A stretch of 32,765 nucleotides of DNA from Bacteroidales bacterium (GTDB taxonomy: Bacteria; Bacteroidota; Bacteroidia; Bacteroidales; F082), in NCBI GenBank assembly GCA_017549605.1, contig JAFYUH010000058.1:1-32765 (forward strand), in the 5' to 3' direction. The stretch's first letter is position 1. Each line of letters starts with the position of its first letter. The notes under the pieces are model-generated. The model had not been told where the DNA came from. It saw only the letters and a list, made by a program, of their open reading frames with translations, and ran no database searches. This document shows positions 1-7,603 of the stretch, piece by piece. The translations under genes were made by a program, and so were the position numbers.

Positions 1-14
1 GCCTAGAAACTGTC

Positions 15-28
15 GTCCCTAACGGGAC
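15..28. repeat. Short perfect hairpin GTCCC-TAAC-GGGAC at window edge
   Basis: The sequence GTCCCTAACGGGAC is a 5-bp inverted repeat with a 4-nt loop, 25 bp before the atp terminator. No coding region can be supported in positions 1-52. It may be the edge of a dispersed intergenic repeat, but only one copy lies in this window and its extent to the left is unseen. Confidence 0.35.
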
Positions 29-52
29 TTATGGGTGTTTAAGAACAATGTC

Positions 53-106
53 AAAAAAAGACAGGTAATTTGGGCTGTTTTGTATGCCCGTTACCTGTCT
101 TTTTTT
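53..106. terminator. Bidirectional intrinsic terminator after atpG
   Basis: Arms at 53-68 (seven A then GACAGGTAA) and 91-106 (TTACCTGTC then seven T) are exact reverse complements, with a further GGGC/GCCC pairing in the interior. The A-run and T-run on opposite sides allow termination in both directions. It lies 78 bp beyond the atpG stop, so it most likely ends the atp transcript on the minus strand and also any transcript entering from the left. Confidence 0.85.
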
Positions 107-148
107 CGCTCAATTACCAACCATTTTTGGCAACATTACCATTTTTTT

Positions 149-180
149 TGAGATTTTGAATTTCTGAGTTTTTAGATAAA
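149..180. repeat. Octamer array just after the atpG stop
   Basis: Four 8-nt units in register: TGAGATTT, TGAATTTC, TGAGTTTT, TAGATAAA. The array begins 3 nt beyond the atpG stop codon. The stretch 154-171 is identical over 18 bp to 8121-8138, which lies inside the coding region of the TatD-type gene, so an intergenic and an intragenic array belong to one family. Confidence 0.7.
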
Positions 181-183
181 TTC

Positions 184-1062
184 TTAATTTTTCAAAGCGT
201 TTGCTCCGCTGATGATCTCAACGAGTTCGTTGGTGATAGCAGACTGACGTGCTTTGTTATATGATATATTAAGCTCTTTCAAGAGTTCTGTCGCGTTATC
301 TGTAGCCTGCGTCATTGAAATCATACGAGCGCCTTGTTCTGATGCAAAGCTATCCAACAAGATCTTATAAACCTGAAGCTTCAACGACTTAGGAATCATA
401 ACACTCAGAAGCTCTTCCTTATTAGGCTGATAAATATAATCAACTTCAGACTCTGTCTGTTGTCCGTTGTCTGTTGTCTGTTGACTTACGAAAGGTAAAA
501 ACTGTTCTGTCACCAGCACCTGTGTCGCGGCGTTTTTAAACTGGTTATAGACAAAAACAATCTTATCGTATTTCTTGTCATCGAAGTCTTTCATCAGTCG
601 CTCAGCAAAAGCAGCAGCGTTCTCGTATGTCAAGTCATCCAACAAGACATTCTCATTGCCGATGACAGGATATTTCTTAAACTTAAGAGCTTCCTCGACT
701 TTAGAACCGACACATAAAATGTCAACGCCATTATTATCCAATAATGTCTGATATTCGTTTTTGATAAGATTTATCGTCTCACGGATGACGTTAGCGTTGA
801 ACACACCACAAAGACCTTTATTAGAAGAAAGAGGTATGATGAGAACTCTGCTGGTCGTTGACTGTTGACTGTTGTCTGTTGTCTGTTGACCATTTATCCT
901 CTCAAGAATCTCGCTGAACTTCTCGGCATAAGGACGTAATGCCATGATGGCATTCTGCGACTTACGCAGTTTAGAAGCTGCCACCATCTTCATGGCGCTC
1001 GTAATCTGCTTCGTCGAGTTGACAGATTCTATTCTCGTCCTGACTTCTTTTAAGTTTGCCAT
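184..1062 (-). CDS. atpG: F-type ATP synthase gamma subunit
   Basis: Central rotor stalk of F1; couples c-ring rotation to catalysis in the alpha3-beta3 head at the inner membrane. The 292-residue product starts with the conserved N-terminal helix (LKEVRTRIESVNSTKQITSA, residues 4-23) and contains the Rossmann-like core signature SSNKGLCGVFNANV (79-92) and a C-terminal helix. It is the last gene of the atp operon, 5 bp after atpA. Oddities: two low-complexity inserts, residues about 59-70 and 194-206, are encoded by TGTTGWC-type heptamer arrays (857-890 and 454-485). Both lie in loops that vary between species, so function is probably preserved. The reading frame is intact through both. Identity is certain; that the inserts are recent acquisitions is inference. 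Confidence 0.97.
   Translation of the reverse strand: MANLKEVRTRIESVNSTKQITSAMKMVAASKLRKSQNAIMALRPYAEKFSEILERINGQQTTDNSQQSTTSRVLIIPLSSNKGLCGVFNANVIRETINLIKNEYQTLLDNNGVDILCVGSKVEEALKFKKYPVIGNENVLLDDLTYENAAAFAERLMKDFDDKKYDKIVFVYNQFKNAATQVLVTEQFLPFVSQQTTDNGQQTESEVDYIYQPNKEELLSVMIPKSLKLQVYKILLDSFASEQGARMISMTQATDNATELLKELNISYNKARQSAITNELVEIISGANALKN
454..485 (-). repeat. Intragenic heptamer array B in atpG
   Basis: About 4.5 seven-nt units, on the coding strand GTCAACAGACAACAGACAAC followed by GGACAACAGACA. It encodes SQQTTDNGQQTES at residues 194-206, in frame. Its first 22 nt on the coding strand match the array in the TatD-type gene (8151-8180). Confidence 0.85.
857..890 (-). repeat. Intragenic heptamer array A in atpG
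   Basis: Five seven-nt units on the plus strand: (C)GTTGAC, TGTTGAC, TGTTGTC, TGTTGTC, TGTTGAC. Read on the coding strand it encodes QQTTDNSQQSTT (residues 59-70), in frame, between the N-terminal helix and the Rossmann-like core of the gamma subunit. Confidence 0.85.
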
Positions 1063-1067
1063 AACTC

Positions 1068-2654
1068 TTAATTCTTCATTATGCTATCACATACTCCAGC
1101 AGCCACATCCTTCAAGACAGCAACTATCTCATCATCGAGCTGACCTTGTCTTATCTTGTTCATGACATCAGCATAGCTGCTGTTGAGCATTGAGATATAA
1201 CTCTTTTCAAACTCAGCTATCTTATCCAAAGGCAGGCTTCTCATGAGGTTGTTGACGCCGCAGAATATCATCGCTACCTCTTCTTCCACCTTCATCGGTG
1301 ATGACTGAGGCTGGATGAGCATCTGTACGTTACGGCGGCCTTTATCCAATATTGCTTGTGTAGCAGCGTCGAGGTCAGAACCGAATTTCGAGAACGCCTC
1401 GAGTTCTCGGAACTGAGCCTGGTCAATCTTGAGAGTACCTGACACCTTCTTCATTGACTTGATCTGAGCCTTGCCGCCGACACGTGACACAGAGATACCC
1501 ACGTTGATAGCAGGGCGTATACCTGCGTTGAAGAGGTTGGTCTCAAGGAATATCTGACCGTCGGTGATGGAGATCACGTTGGTTGGGATATATGCCGAGA
1601 CGTCGCCAGCCTGTGTCTCGATGATTGGGAGGGCAGTGAGAGATCCGCCGCCTTTCACCTTGTCCTTAAGACATTCTGGGAGGTCGTTCATATTCTTAGC
1701 GATGTCGTCGTTAGCGACTATCTTAGCAGCACGTTCAAGCAATCTTGAGTGGAGATAGAACACGTCGCCAGGATAAGCCTCGCGTCCAGGTGGACGACGG
1801 AGAAGCAATGACACCTCGCGATAAGCGACAGCCTGTTTAGAGAGGTCATCGTAAACGACCAAAGCAGGACGGCCGGTGTCGCGGAAGTATTCGCCTATGG
1901 CAGCTCCAGCGAAAGGAGCGTAATACTGCATAGCGGCAGTGTCGGATGCTGTAGCGGCTACTACGACGGTATAAGGCAGCGCGCCCTTATCTTCCAAGGT
2001 CTGCACTATGTTAGCGATGGTAGAGCCTTTCTGTCCTACAGCGACATATATACAATAGACAGGTTCTCCCCTGTCGTAGAATTCTTTCTGATTTAAGATA
2101 GCATCGATGGCGATGGCGGTCTTACCTGTCTGACGGTCGCCGATGATAAGCTCACGCTGGCCACGTCCGATAGGTATCATGGCATCGACAGCTTTGATAC
2201 CTGTCTGAAGCGGTTCGCTGACAGGCTGACGGAAGATGACACCAGGAGCCTTACGTTCCAAAGGCATCTCCAAGGTCTCGCCTTTGATGGCGCCCTTGCC
2301 GTCGATAGGATGACCGAGGGTGTTGACGACACGGCCTAACATACCTTCACCGACTTGTATGGAAGCGATACGATGAGTACATTTCACCACATCACCTTCT
2401 TTTATATCTGAAGCGTCATTCAGAAGAACGACACCGACATTATCCTGCTCAAGGTTCAAGACAATGCCCATGGCACCTGTCTTCTCGAACTCAACCAGCT
2501 CGCCAGCCTCGGCATCTTTCATGCCATAAACACGAGCAACACCGTCACCGATCTGAAGGACAGAACCCTTGGTATCAAGCTCGCCCTTGGTGTCGAAGCC
2601 AGTTAATTCCTGAAGCAAAATCGCTGATATCTCAGCAGGTTTTATATTTTCCAT
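1068..2654 (-). CDS. atpA: F-type ATP synthase alpha subunit
   Basis: Non-catalytic nucleotide-binding subunit of the F1 head. The 528 residues show the N-terminal beta-barrel, the P-loop GDRQTGKT at 172-179, the visible motif [20 protein letters not shown] and the arginine-finger segment [11 protein letters not shown]. Length is slightly above the usual 500-515. It lies 23 bp after atpH and 5 bp before atpG, consistent with translational coupling in one transcript. A short imperfect duplication, [10 protein letters not shown] (residues 21-30), sits near the N-terminus in a variable region. No frameshift or missing key residue. Confidence 0.98.
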   Translation of the reverse strand: MENIKPAEISAILLQELTGFDTKGELDTKGSVLQIGDGVARVYGMKDAEAGELVEFEKTGAMGIVLNLEQDNVGVVLLNDASDIKEGDVVKCTHRIASIQVGEGMLGRVVNTLGHPIDGKGAIKGETLEMPLERKAPGVIFRQPVSEPLQTGIKAVDAMIPIGRGQRELIIGDRQTGKTAIAIDAILNQKEFYDRGEPVYCIYVAVGQKGSTIANIVQTLEDKGALPYTVVVAATASDTAAMQYYAPFAGAAIGEYFRDTGRPALVVYDDLSKQAVAYREVSLLLRRPPGREAYPGDVFYLHSRLLERAAKIVANDDIAKNMNDLPECLKDKVKGGGSLTALPIIETQAGDVSAYIPTNVISITDGQIFLETNLFNAGIRPAINVGISVSRVGGKAQIKSMKKVSGTLKIDQAQFRELEAFSKFGSDLDAATQAILDKGRRNVQMLIQPQSSPMKVEEEVAMIFCGVNNLMRSLPLDKIAEFEKSYISMLNSSYADVMNKIRQGQLDDEIVAVLKDVAAGVCDSIMKN

Positions 2655-2677
2655 CGTATGTAATTTTATTTCTTTTC

Positions 2678-3241
2678 TTAATATCCTTTAACAAACAAAT
2701 TCTCTTCAAAGACAGAATGCAGACGTTTCAAAGTACTTACCACACTAGCATCATATTCATAATCCATATAATTGACTTTAAAACCTCCAATGATATTCTT
2801 GTCTATGACCTTCCTGACTTGAACAGTATCCTTATCGACAATCTTATGTCTCATAATATTGACGATTCTGTCGGTTGTATTCTCATCAAGATCAATGGCA
2901 GAAGTAACAGTCACTACAGCGATCTTCTTATATTCAAGATACAACTCGTAATATTCATCATAGATATCATCGATGATCTCTTCACGATTTTTTTCTATAA
3001 GAAGATTAACGAGATTCAATGTTATGACATCGACTCTGTCTTTAAAGATCTTAGTTATGATATTCGTCTTATGAAGCTTTGAGACAAAAGGCTGATGCAC
3101 CAACAGATCCAGTTCCTTATTCTCTTTGAAGGTTGTCTTCACGAGAAGAAGGTCGCCGAGAACCTTGTCGACAACACCATTCTGTATTGCCAAGTCAAGG
3201 AAAGCCTTTGCATATCTATTTACTAAGATGTTCGGTTTCAT
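2678..3241 (-). CDS. atpH: F-type ATP synthase delta subunit (OSCP)
   Basis: Peripheral stalk subunit linking the b dimer to the top of F1. The 187-residue product has the family's start ([15 protein letters not shown], residues 8-22) and a C-terminal signature region ([21 protein letters not shown]) like the 'GG..v.....d.S.' motif of OSCP proteins. The sequence is otherwise weakly conserved, as usual for delta. It starts 6 bp after atpF and ends 23 bp before atpA, and the gene order confirms the assignment. Confidence 0.95.
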   Translation of the reverse strand: MKPNILVNRYAKAFLDLAIQNGVVDKVLGDLLLVKTTFKENKELDLLVHQPFVSKLHKTNIITKIFKDRVDVITLNLVNLLIEKNREEIIDDIYDEYYELYLEYKKIAVVTVTSAIDLDENTTDRIVNIMRHKIVDKDTVQVRKVIDKNIIGGFKVNYMDYEYDASVVSTLKRLHSVFEENLFVKGY

Positions 3242-3247
3242 GGTTTA

Positions 3248-3751
3248 TCATTTTTGAGTTCTCTCTTCTATTTCCTGAAGCAGACGGTTGATATAATCCA
3301 TCTGTTCCTTGTCTGATTCCAGAGTCTTGCCGATTATCTTCTCTGCCACTTTTATAGAGATGTCTGCTATCTGGTTCTTGATTTCCGTCGCAGCAGCCAT
3401 CTTCTCATTTTCTATTGTCTCTTTAGCGTTTTCTATGATACGGTCCTTCTCTTCGTTGGCCTTAACCTTAGCCTCTTCGATGAACCTATCGGAGATCAGC
3501 TTAGCTTCATTGAGTATCTTATCACGTTCTTCGCGAGCCTGATGAAGGAGCGCCTCGTTGTCAACTTGAAGCTGTTCCATTTCCTTATGAGTACGCTCTG
3601 CCAGTTCAAGGGCATTGGTGATCTCCTCCTCGCGTTTCTTCAACATTCCGTTTATGACAGGCAATGCGAACTTCGCCAAGATAAAAAACACTATTCCGAA
3701 TGCCAATGTCATCCAGAACAACAGACCAAAATCAGGAGTAATTAATTCCAT
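3248..3751 (-). CDS. atpF: F-type ATP synthase b subunit
   Basis: Membrane-anchored peripheral stalk. From the ATG at 3751 the protein is 167 residues: MELITPDFGLLFWMTLAFGI begins a single N-terminal membrane helix, followed by a long charged coiled coil (KKREEEITNALELAERTHKE and onward), standard for subunit b. An upstream in-frame GTG at 3808 would add 19 residues, but those are only the translation of a heptamer array and hairpin, so the ATG is preferred. No Shine-Dalgarno is visible; the bases just before the start are the array at 3753-3787. Follows atpE after 82 bp. Confidence 0.95.
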   Translation of the reverse strand: MELITPDFGLLFWMTLAFGIVFFILAKFALPVINGMLKKREEEITNALELAERTHKEMEQLQVDNEALLHQAREERDKILNEAKLISDRFIEEAKVKANEEKDRIIENAKETIENEKMAAATEIKNQIADISIKVAEKIIGKTLESDKEQMDYINRLLQEIEERTQK

Positions 3752-3752
3752 A

Positions 3753-3787
3753 ATTGAAAGTTGAAAGTTGAAAATTGAAAATTGTTT
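3753..3787 (-). repeat. Heptamer array abutting the atpF start
   Basis: Four RTTGAAA units (ATTGAAA, GTTGAAA, GTTGAAA, ATTGAAA) and a degenerate fifth on the plus strand. On the transcribed minus strand this gives TTTCAAY repeats ending one base before the atpF ATG, so the array occupies the ribosome-binding region of atpF. Confidence 0.8.
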
Positions 3788-3817
3788 AGAGTGTAGAGTG
3801 ATATCCACACTCTAAAC
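3784..3817 (-). promoter_or_regulatory. Perfect 11-bp hairpin between atpE and atpF
   Basis: GTTTAGAGTGT (3784-3794) and ACACTCTAAAC (3807-3817) are exact reverse complements around a 12-nt loop. In the minus-strand mRNA the hairpin begins 17 nt after the atpE stop and is followed by a pyrimidine-rich stretch but no true U-run. A role as attenuator or as 3'-end stabiliser that keeps atpE mRNA in excess (the c subunit is needed in many copies per complex) is inference. Confidence 0.6.
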
Positions 3818-3833
3818 TTTCCACTATAAACTC

Positions 3834-4100
3834 TTAAAGAGCTATAAGCAAGCAGACAACCAATGCGAAGAATGAAACACCTTCAACCAAAGCTGCAGAG
3901 ATGATCATGCTTGTCTGTGCGTTACCTGCTATCTCAGGCTGACGAGCTGTGGCTTCCAAAGCTGAGCTGCCGATTCTGCTGATACCCAAGGCTGCACCGA
4001 TTGTAACGATACTTGCTGCTAAAGCTGCACCTAACTGTGCCAATGGAGCCAAGTCAACAACTGCCTGAACTACTTCTTGTAATAAAACTAATAATGTCAT
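3834..4100 (-). CDS. atpE: F-type ATP synthase c subunit (proteolipid)
   Basis: Forms the rotating c-ring in the membrane. The 88 residues form a hairpin of two membrane helices joined by the polar loop RQPE (53-56). The ion-carrying glutamate is E73 (LVEGVSFF). The residues typical of sodium-binding rings are not present: the position equivalent to the helix-1 glutamine is Ile, and a Gly rather than a Ser follows the Glu. A proton-coupled ring is therefore likely. It is flanked by different heptamer arrays on both sides and by a strong downstream hairpin. Confidence 0.97.
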   Translation of the reverse strand: MTLLVLLQEVVQAVVDLAPLAQLGAALAASIVTIGAALGISRIGSSALEATARQPEIAGNAQTSMIISAALVEGVSFFALVVCLLIAL

Positions 4101-4122
4101 AACTTATAATTTTTATAAAGTT
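4101..4122 (-). promoter_or_regulatory. AT-rich inverted repeat upstream of atpE start
   Basis: AACTTATAAT and TTTATAAAGTT form an imperfect inverted repeat directly preceding the atpE ATG. It could fold in the mRNA leader, but it is all A-T except the ends, so stability is low. Reported as a weak candidate only. Confidence 0.25.
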
Positions 4123-4152
4123 TATATTTCTTTTTATTTTTATGTCAACAGA

Positions 4153-4187
4153 CCTAATTCTTCATTCCTAACTCCTAATTCCTAACT
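4153..4187 (-). repeat. Heptamer array containing the atpB stop codon
   Basis: Five 7-nt units in register on the plus strand: CCTAATT, CTTCATT, CCTAACT, CCTAATT, CCTAACT. On the minus strand (TTAGGAR units) the atpB TAG stop at 4188-4186 overlaps the first unit. The array fills part of the 85-bp atpB-atpE gap. Confidence 0.8.
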
Positions 4188-5301
4188 AACTATGTTTCGC
4201 TGCCATTCCAAAATATATTGACGACAGCAAGGTAAACACGTATGCCTGTATGAACGCCACCAGCACCTCAAGACAGTCGGCGAAGACTGCGAGCAATACT
4301 GACAGCACAGACATTCCAGCACCTGCCATAGCGCTCATCTCTCCCAAGATAAAGATCATACAGATGAAGCCAAGCACCACGATATGACCTGCGGTGATAT
4401 TAGCGAAAAGACGTACCGCCAAAACGAAAGGCTTGATGAAACAGCCTACTAGTTCAATGACCGGCATCAATGGCAATGGGAACTTCAACCACCAAGGCAC
4501 GCCAGGTGTGTTGAATATATCTTCATAATAATGTTTCGAACCCATGAAATTAGTGATGACGAAAGTAAACAAGGCAAGCACTGCTGTCACTGCTATGTTT
4601 CCTGTGATGTTAACGCCAAAAGGGAAAAACGGTATCAATCCTAAGAGATTGTTAAAGAATATAAAGAAAAACACCGTTAGCAGATAAGGGAAATAACGTT
4701 CATAATGTTCGCCGATATTAGGTTTGGCGATGTCATCACGCACATAGAGGATGATTGGTTCTACGAGAGCCTGTATTCCTTTGGGGGCCTTCTCGCCTCT
4801 CTCACGATAGCCTTTCGCGACAAGCAAAAACACTACGACCAAAAGAGTGCATGAGATAAACAATCCGCATACGGTCTTAGTTATAGAGATGTCTAACGGT
4901 CTTATCTGCGTTCCGTCTTCAAGGACTCTAACCACCTTGCCTTTATATTTTCCATCCTCAGCTATTTCAAAGACGACGGCATCGCCGTGCTTGTTCATGG
5001 CATGATACTGATGCTCATGGTGAAAATTCTTAGACGAAAAACAATAGAACTCGCCTTCGCTATAAACTATTATCGGAAGATACACACTGATGTGATTTCC
5101 TTTCCAAGTACATATATGCCAATCGTATGAATCTAAAATATGGTCGAAGATAAGTTCTCCAGCGTCAAATTTCTCTTCTGTTTCATGTCCATTATCGTTT
5201 GCAAAAACCTTGACAGGAGTCAAGATTGTAAAACTTATTACAAACAAACAAGTTATAAGATTTAATATATATTTTCTAACAAACGATATGCTGTTTCTCA
5301 T
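4186..5301 (-). CDS. atpB: F-type ATP synthase a subunit
   Basis: Stator channel subunit that passes protons to the c-ring. The 371 residues are longer than the roughly 270 of E. coli. Residues 1-34 look like a signal peptide, and 35-140 form a hydrophilic, probably periplasmic domain rich in His and acidic residues. The membrane core follows, with the essential arginine R297 in PFVLAVRLFANITAGH and a conserved C-terminal region (FIQAYVFTLLSSIYFGMA). Such N-terminal extensions are common in Bacteroidetes AtpB. It is the first gene of this operon; no atpI, atpD or atpC lies upstream, where the divergent RNase H gene starts. Confidence 0.96.
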   Translation of the reverse strand: MRNSISFVRKYILNLITCLFVISFTILTPVKVFANDNGHETEEKFDAGELIFDHILDSYDWHICTWKGNHISVYLPIIVYSEGEFYCFSSKNFHHEHQYHAMNKHGDAVVFEIAEDGKYKGKVVRVLEDGTQIRPLDISITKTVCGLFISCTLLVVVFLLVAKGYRERGEKAPKGIQALVEPIILYVRDDIAKPNIGEHYERYFPYLLTVFFFIFFNNLLGLIPFFPFGVNITGNIAVTAVLALFTFVITNFMGSKHYYEDIFNTPGVPWWLKFPLPLMPVIELVGCFIKPFVLAVRLFANITAGHIVVLGFICMIFILGEMSAMAGAGMSVLSVLLAVFADCLEVLVAFIQAYVFTLLSSIYFGMAAKHS

Positions 5302-5402
5302 TATATCTTTACCAATTTTATTAAATGCAATTCTACAAAAAAAAACGATATCATTTGAGGTTTTTTATTTCATTTTTCAAAAAAAGATATGCTTTTCTTT
5401 GT

Positions 5403-5410
5403 TACTTTTG
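5403..5410 (+). promoter_or_regulatory. -7 box TACTTTTG of the RNase H gene
   Basis: Matches the Bacteroidetes -7 consensus TAnnTTTG. It ends only 4 nt before the ATG at 5415, so transcription probably begins at or next to the start codon (leaderless or nearly so). No good -33 TTTG is seen at the expected distance. Confidence 0.6.
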
Positions 5411-5414
5411 CATT

Positions 5415-6047
5415 ATGGCAAAGAACAAATATTACGTGGTCTGGAACGGCAGACAGATAGGTATTTACAGCAACTGGGACTCTTGCAAATTGCAGATTGA
5501 AGGGTTCAAAGGTGCGCAATATAAATCATTTCCCGACAGGGCAAGCGCAGAGGAAGCCTTCAAAGCAGGATATCAGAAGTCAACGGACAACAGTCAACAG
5601 ACAACGGTTAAATCTTACGAAAATTTGCCAGAGAACCAGAGACCTATTGGTCAGAGCATCGCCGTCGACGCAGCTTGTTCCGGCAATCCTGGCAAGATGG
5701 AGTTTCAAGGTGTTTTTGTAGAGACAAACACACATCTCTTCAAGAGTCCGGTCTACGAACAAGGCACCAACAATATCGGAGAGTTCCTCGCCATAGTCTA
5801 TTGCCTGGCATGGCAAAAGAAAAACAAGCTCAGCTACCCTATCTATTCCGACTCTGTAAATGCGCAGAAATGGGTAAGAGAAGGCGCCTGCAAGACTAAG
5901 ATTGCTGAAAACGAAAACAACAGACCACTCTTTGACGTTATACGATGGGCTGAGAGATGGCTTAAGGAAAATACTTTCAGAGTCCCTATCTATAAATGGA
6001 GGACTGAGATCTGGGGAGAAATACCAGCCGACTTCGGAAGAAAATAA
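5415..6047 (+). CDS. rnhA: Ribonuclease H with N-terminal viroplasmin domain
   Basis: Cleaves the RNA strand of RNA-DNA hybrids. From ATG 5415 (210 residues), residues 3-52 are a viroplasmin/RHBD hybrid-binding domain (KYYVVWNGRQIGIYSNWDSC, then FKGAQYKSF), joined by a linker to the RNase H domain. The catalytic acidic set is visible: D85 (AVDAACSGNPG), E123 (NNIGEFLA), D146 (IYSDSVNA) and D206 (GEIPADFG). Linker residues 56-64 (STDNSQQTT) are encoded by a heptamer array (5579-5607). The -7 box ends 4 nt before the start; upstream in-frame codons would lie in the promoter. Divergent from the atp operon. Confidence 0.93.
   Translation: MAKNKYYVVWNGRQIGIYSNWDSCKLQIEGFKGAQYKSFPDRASAEEAFKAGYQKSTDNSQQTTVKSYENLPENQRPIGQSIAVDAACSGNPGKMEFQGVFVETNTHLFKSPVYEQGTNNIGEFLAIVYCLAWQKKNKLSYPIYSDSVNAQKWVREGACKTKIAENENNRPLFDVIRWAERWLKENTFRVPIYKWRTEIWGEIPADFGRK
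5579..5607 (+). repeat. Intragenic heptamer array C in the RNase H linker
   Basis: Four 7-nt units, GTCAACG, GACAACA, GTCAACA, GACAACG, on the coding strand. They encode STDNSQQTT in frame, exactly in the linker between the viroplasmin and RNase H domains. Orientation relative to the gene is the same as in atpG and the TatD-type gene. Confidence 0.85.
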
Positions 6048-6055
6048 TATATTTG
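6048..6055 (+). promoter_or_regulatory. -7 box TATATTTG of the CxxC protein gene
   Basis: Matches TAnnTTTG and ends 15 nt before the ATG at 6071. It overlaps the stop codon region of the RNase H gene, so this gene may have its own promoter besides read-through. Confidence 0.5.
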
Positions 6056-6070
6056 CAAAAAATAACACCC

Positions 6071-6829
6071 ATGATAAAATTCGATACTTTTTATATACAA
6101 TGTCCTAGATGCAAAAGCTGGATGGAAGGTCATCGTCTTATCTCATCGATGGTCAATCAGGCGATCTTATATTCTGACGGAAAGATCCTGAACGACGGAT
6201 ATATGACTGAGAACCAGAAAATGATAGTATGCCCAGCTTGCAGCCACTGGTCATGGGTGGAGAAATACGAAGAACCATATATCATCAAGAAAAAACCTAA
6301 AGACACCTTTTACACATGGAACAGCTGGCGTTTCTACGGCGCACATTTCATGAGCAACAAAGGCAAGATGGCTCTGGTAAACCATTACAGAAACTTCCTG
6401 AACAACGGCAATTACAATATCGACCAAGAGATTTATTTCCGTCGTCTTATGTGGTGGGCCTTCAATGATTTCGTAAGAAACAGACATCAAATCAACATTG
6501 AGACATACACATCTAAAGAGATGAGTTTCAAGGTATGGTACAGAAACAGAAAGAAAATTCTGGAAGGCATAAAGTTATTCCAAAAATGCCGCGAACATTT
6601 CAACGAAAACCTTAGAGCTTTAATAGACTTATACAAGTTACGATACACTCCAGACGATGAGGAATATGAATCAGTGAATCTTGAGATTATCGAGATATAC
6701 CGTCAACTTGGAGATTTCGAAAACGCCCAGCTGCTGCTCGACCAAAACACACGTCGCACACACTTCATCTCCACCATCGAGAAGAAAGTAGAAGAAAGAG
6801 ACGACTTGGTATTTCTGGTTTCAGGATGA
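6071..6829 (+). CDS. Unknown protein with two CxxC pairs
   Basis: I do not recognise this 252-residue family. Two CxxC pairs, C11/C14 (QCPRCKSW) and C54/C57 (VCPACSHW), each followed by an aromatic, suggest one zinc-binding module at the N-terminus. The rest is charged, tryptophan- and tyrosine-rich and predicted mostly helical, with a possible TPR-like pair near the C-terminus (EIIEIYRQLGDFENAQLLLDQ; only this much is suggestive). No signal peptide or membrane helix, so cytoplasmic. It starts 23 bp after the RNase H gene. Start chosen at 6071 because an upstream TTG lies inside the -7 box. An octamer array begins 3 bp after its stop. Confidence 0.8.
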   Translation: MIKFDTFYIQCPRCKSWMEGHRLISSMVNQAILYSDGKILNDGYMTENQKMIVCPACSHWSWVEKYEEPYIIKKKPKDTFYTWNSWRFYGAHFMSNKGKMALVNHYRNFLNNGNYNIDQEIYFRRLMWWAFNDFVRNRHQINIETYTSKEMSFKVWYRNRKKILEGIKLFQKCREHFNENLRALIDLYKLRYTPDDEEYESVNLEIIEIYRQLGDFENAQLLLDQNTRRTHFISTIEKKVEERDDLVFLVSG

Positions 6830-6832
6830 TTT

Positions 6833-6872
6833 AAGTCTATAAGTCTATGTGTCAATAAGTCTATGAGATTTT
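6833..6872. repeat. Octamer array AAGTCTAT between convergent genes
   Basis: Five 8-nt units in register: AAGTCTAT, AAGTCTAT, GTGTCAAT, AAGTCTAT, GAGATTTT. It occupies most of the 60-bp gap between the convergent CxxC protein gene and tcdA. No conventional terminator hairpin is visible in this gap. Confidence 0.75.
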
Positions 6873-6889
6873 AGTAGGAGCAACCTAAC

Positions 6890-7603
6890 TTATTGACTCA
6901 AAATACTTCTTATAACATGTGAAGCGCAGAAGCAGCCGAATATTGCTGGCATATAAGATATGGTTCCGACTGTTGCGATCTTGTTTTCTGTAGCTTCTTC
7001 TATCGAGACTGCACTTTCCGCGACTTTCTCAGGCGAGAACACCACGGTGATGCCTTCGCGTATTCCAAGTCGGTGGAGTCGTTTTCTTATGTAAAAAGCC
7101 AGACGACAGTTATGTGATTTCGAGATGTCGTCAATCTCAATCTTAGTTGGATCAAACTTACCGCCTGCGCCCATGCAGCTGACGATGTTCTGTTTGTTTT
7201 GAACTGCATAATATAAAAGGAATACCTTAGGAGCCAGTGTGTCAATAGCATCGACGACGAAGTCGAAATGCTGCTCCATCAAGTCGATGATAGGCTGGTC
7301 TTTAAGATATTGGTTTATGGCAACTACTTCAACATCAGGGTTGATGTCGCGGATACGTTCTGCCATCACCTCTACCTTTGGACGTCCGAGGGTGCTGTCA
7401 AGAGCCAGGAGCTGTCTGTTTTTATTAGTCACATTGACGATGTCGCAGTCGACGATAGTGAGTTTTCCTATTCCGGCACGCGCTAACTGTTCAGCAGCGT
7501 ATGCGCCAACACCGCCAAGCCCCACGACGAGGACATGACTGTTCGCTAATTTCTTAACGCCTTCTTCTCCGACTAACAACTGTGTTCTTGAGTTCCAATT
7601 CAT
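6890..7603 (-). CDS. tcdA: tRNA threonylcarbamoyladenosine dehydratase (ThiF/E1-like)
   Basis: ATP-dependent cyclisation of t6A37 to ct6A in ANN-decoding tRNAs. The 237 residues start NWNSRTQLLVGEEGVKKL and carry the E1-like nucleotide-binding motif VLVVGLGGVGAYAAEQLARAG (split: VLVVGLGGVG 24-33) and NVTNKNRQ, the usual R-Q context of ThiF-type ATP binding. The segments DAIDTLAPK and GAGGKFDPT match the TcdA subgroup rather than MoeB or ThiF, and no CxxC zinc cluster typical of MoeB is present. It overlaps the TatD-type gene by 4 bp (ATGA), so the two are translationally coupled; last gene of the gpmA operon. Confidence 0.9.
   Translation of the reverse strand: MNWNSRTQLLVGEEGVKKLANSHVLVVGLGGVGAYAAEQLARAGIGKLTIVDCDIVNVTNKNRQLLALDSTLGRPKVEVMAERIRDINPDVEVVAINQYLKDQPIIDLMEQHFDFVVDAIDTLAPKVFLLYYAVQNKQNIVSCMGAGGKFDPTKIEIDDISKSHNCRLAFYIRKRLHRLGIREGITVVFSPEKVAESAVSIEEATENKIATVGTISYMPAIFGCFCASHVIRSILSQ

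Noticed and set aside
2-69. End of a plus-strand gene entering from the left (LETVVPNGTYG and onward)
   Set aside because: The frame runs into the terminator stem and matches no family; it looks like a chance open frame through a hairpin.
454-890. atpG as a pseudogene because of low-complexity inserts
   Set aside because: Frame, start, stop, conserved helices and operon position are intact.
3752-3808. Nineteen-residue N-terminal extension of AtpF from a GTG at 3808
   Set aside because: The added residues (SKQFSIFNFQLSI) are a translation of the heptamer array and hairpin; MELITPDFG at 3751 is the family-typical start.
3834-4100. Sodium-driven c-ring
   Set aside because: The helix-1 glutamine and the Ser after the ion-binding Glu are missing; E73 is followed by Gly.
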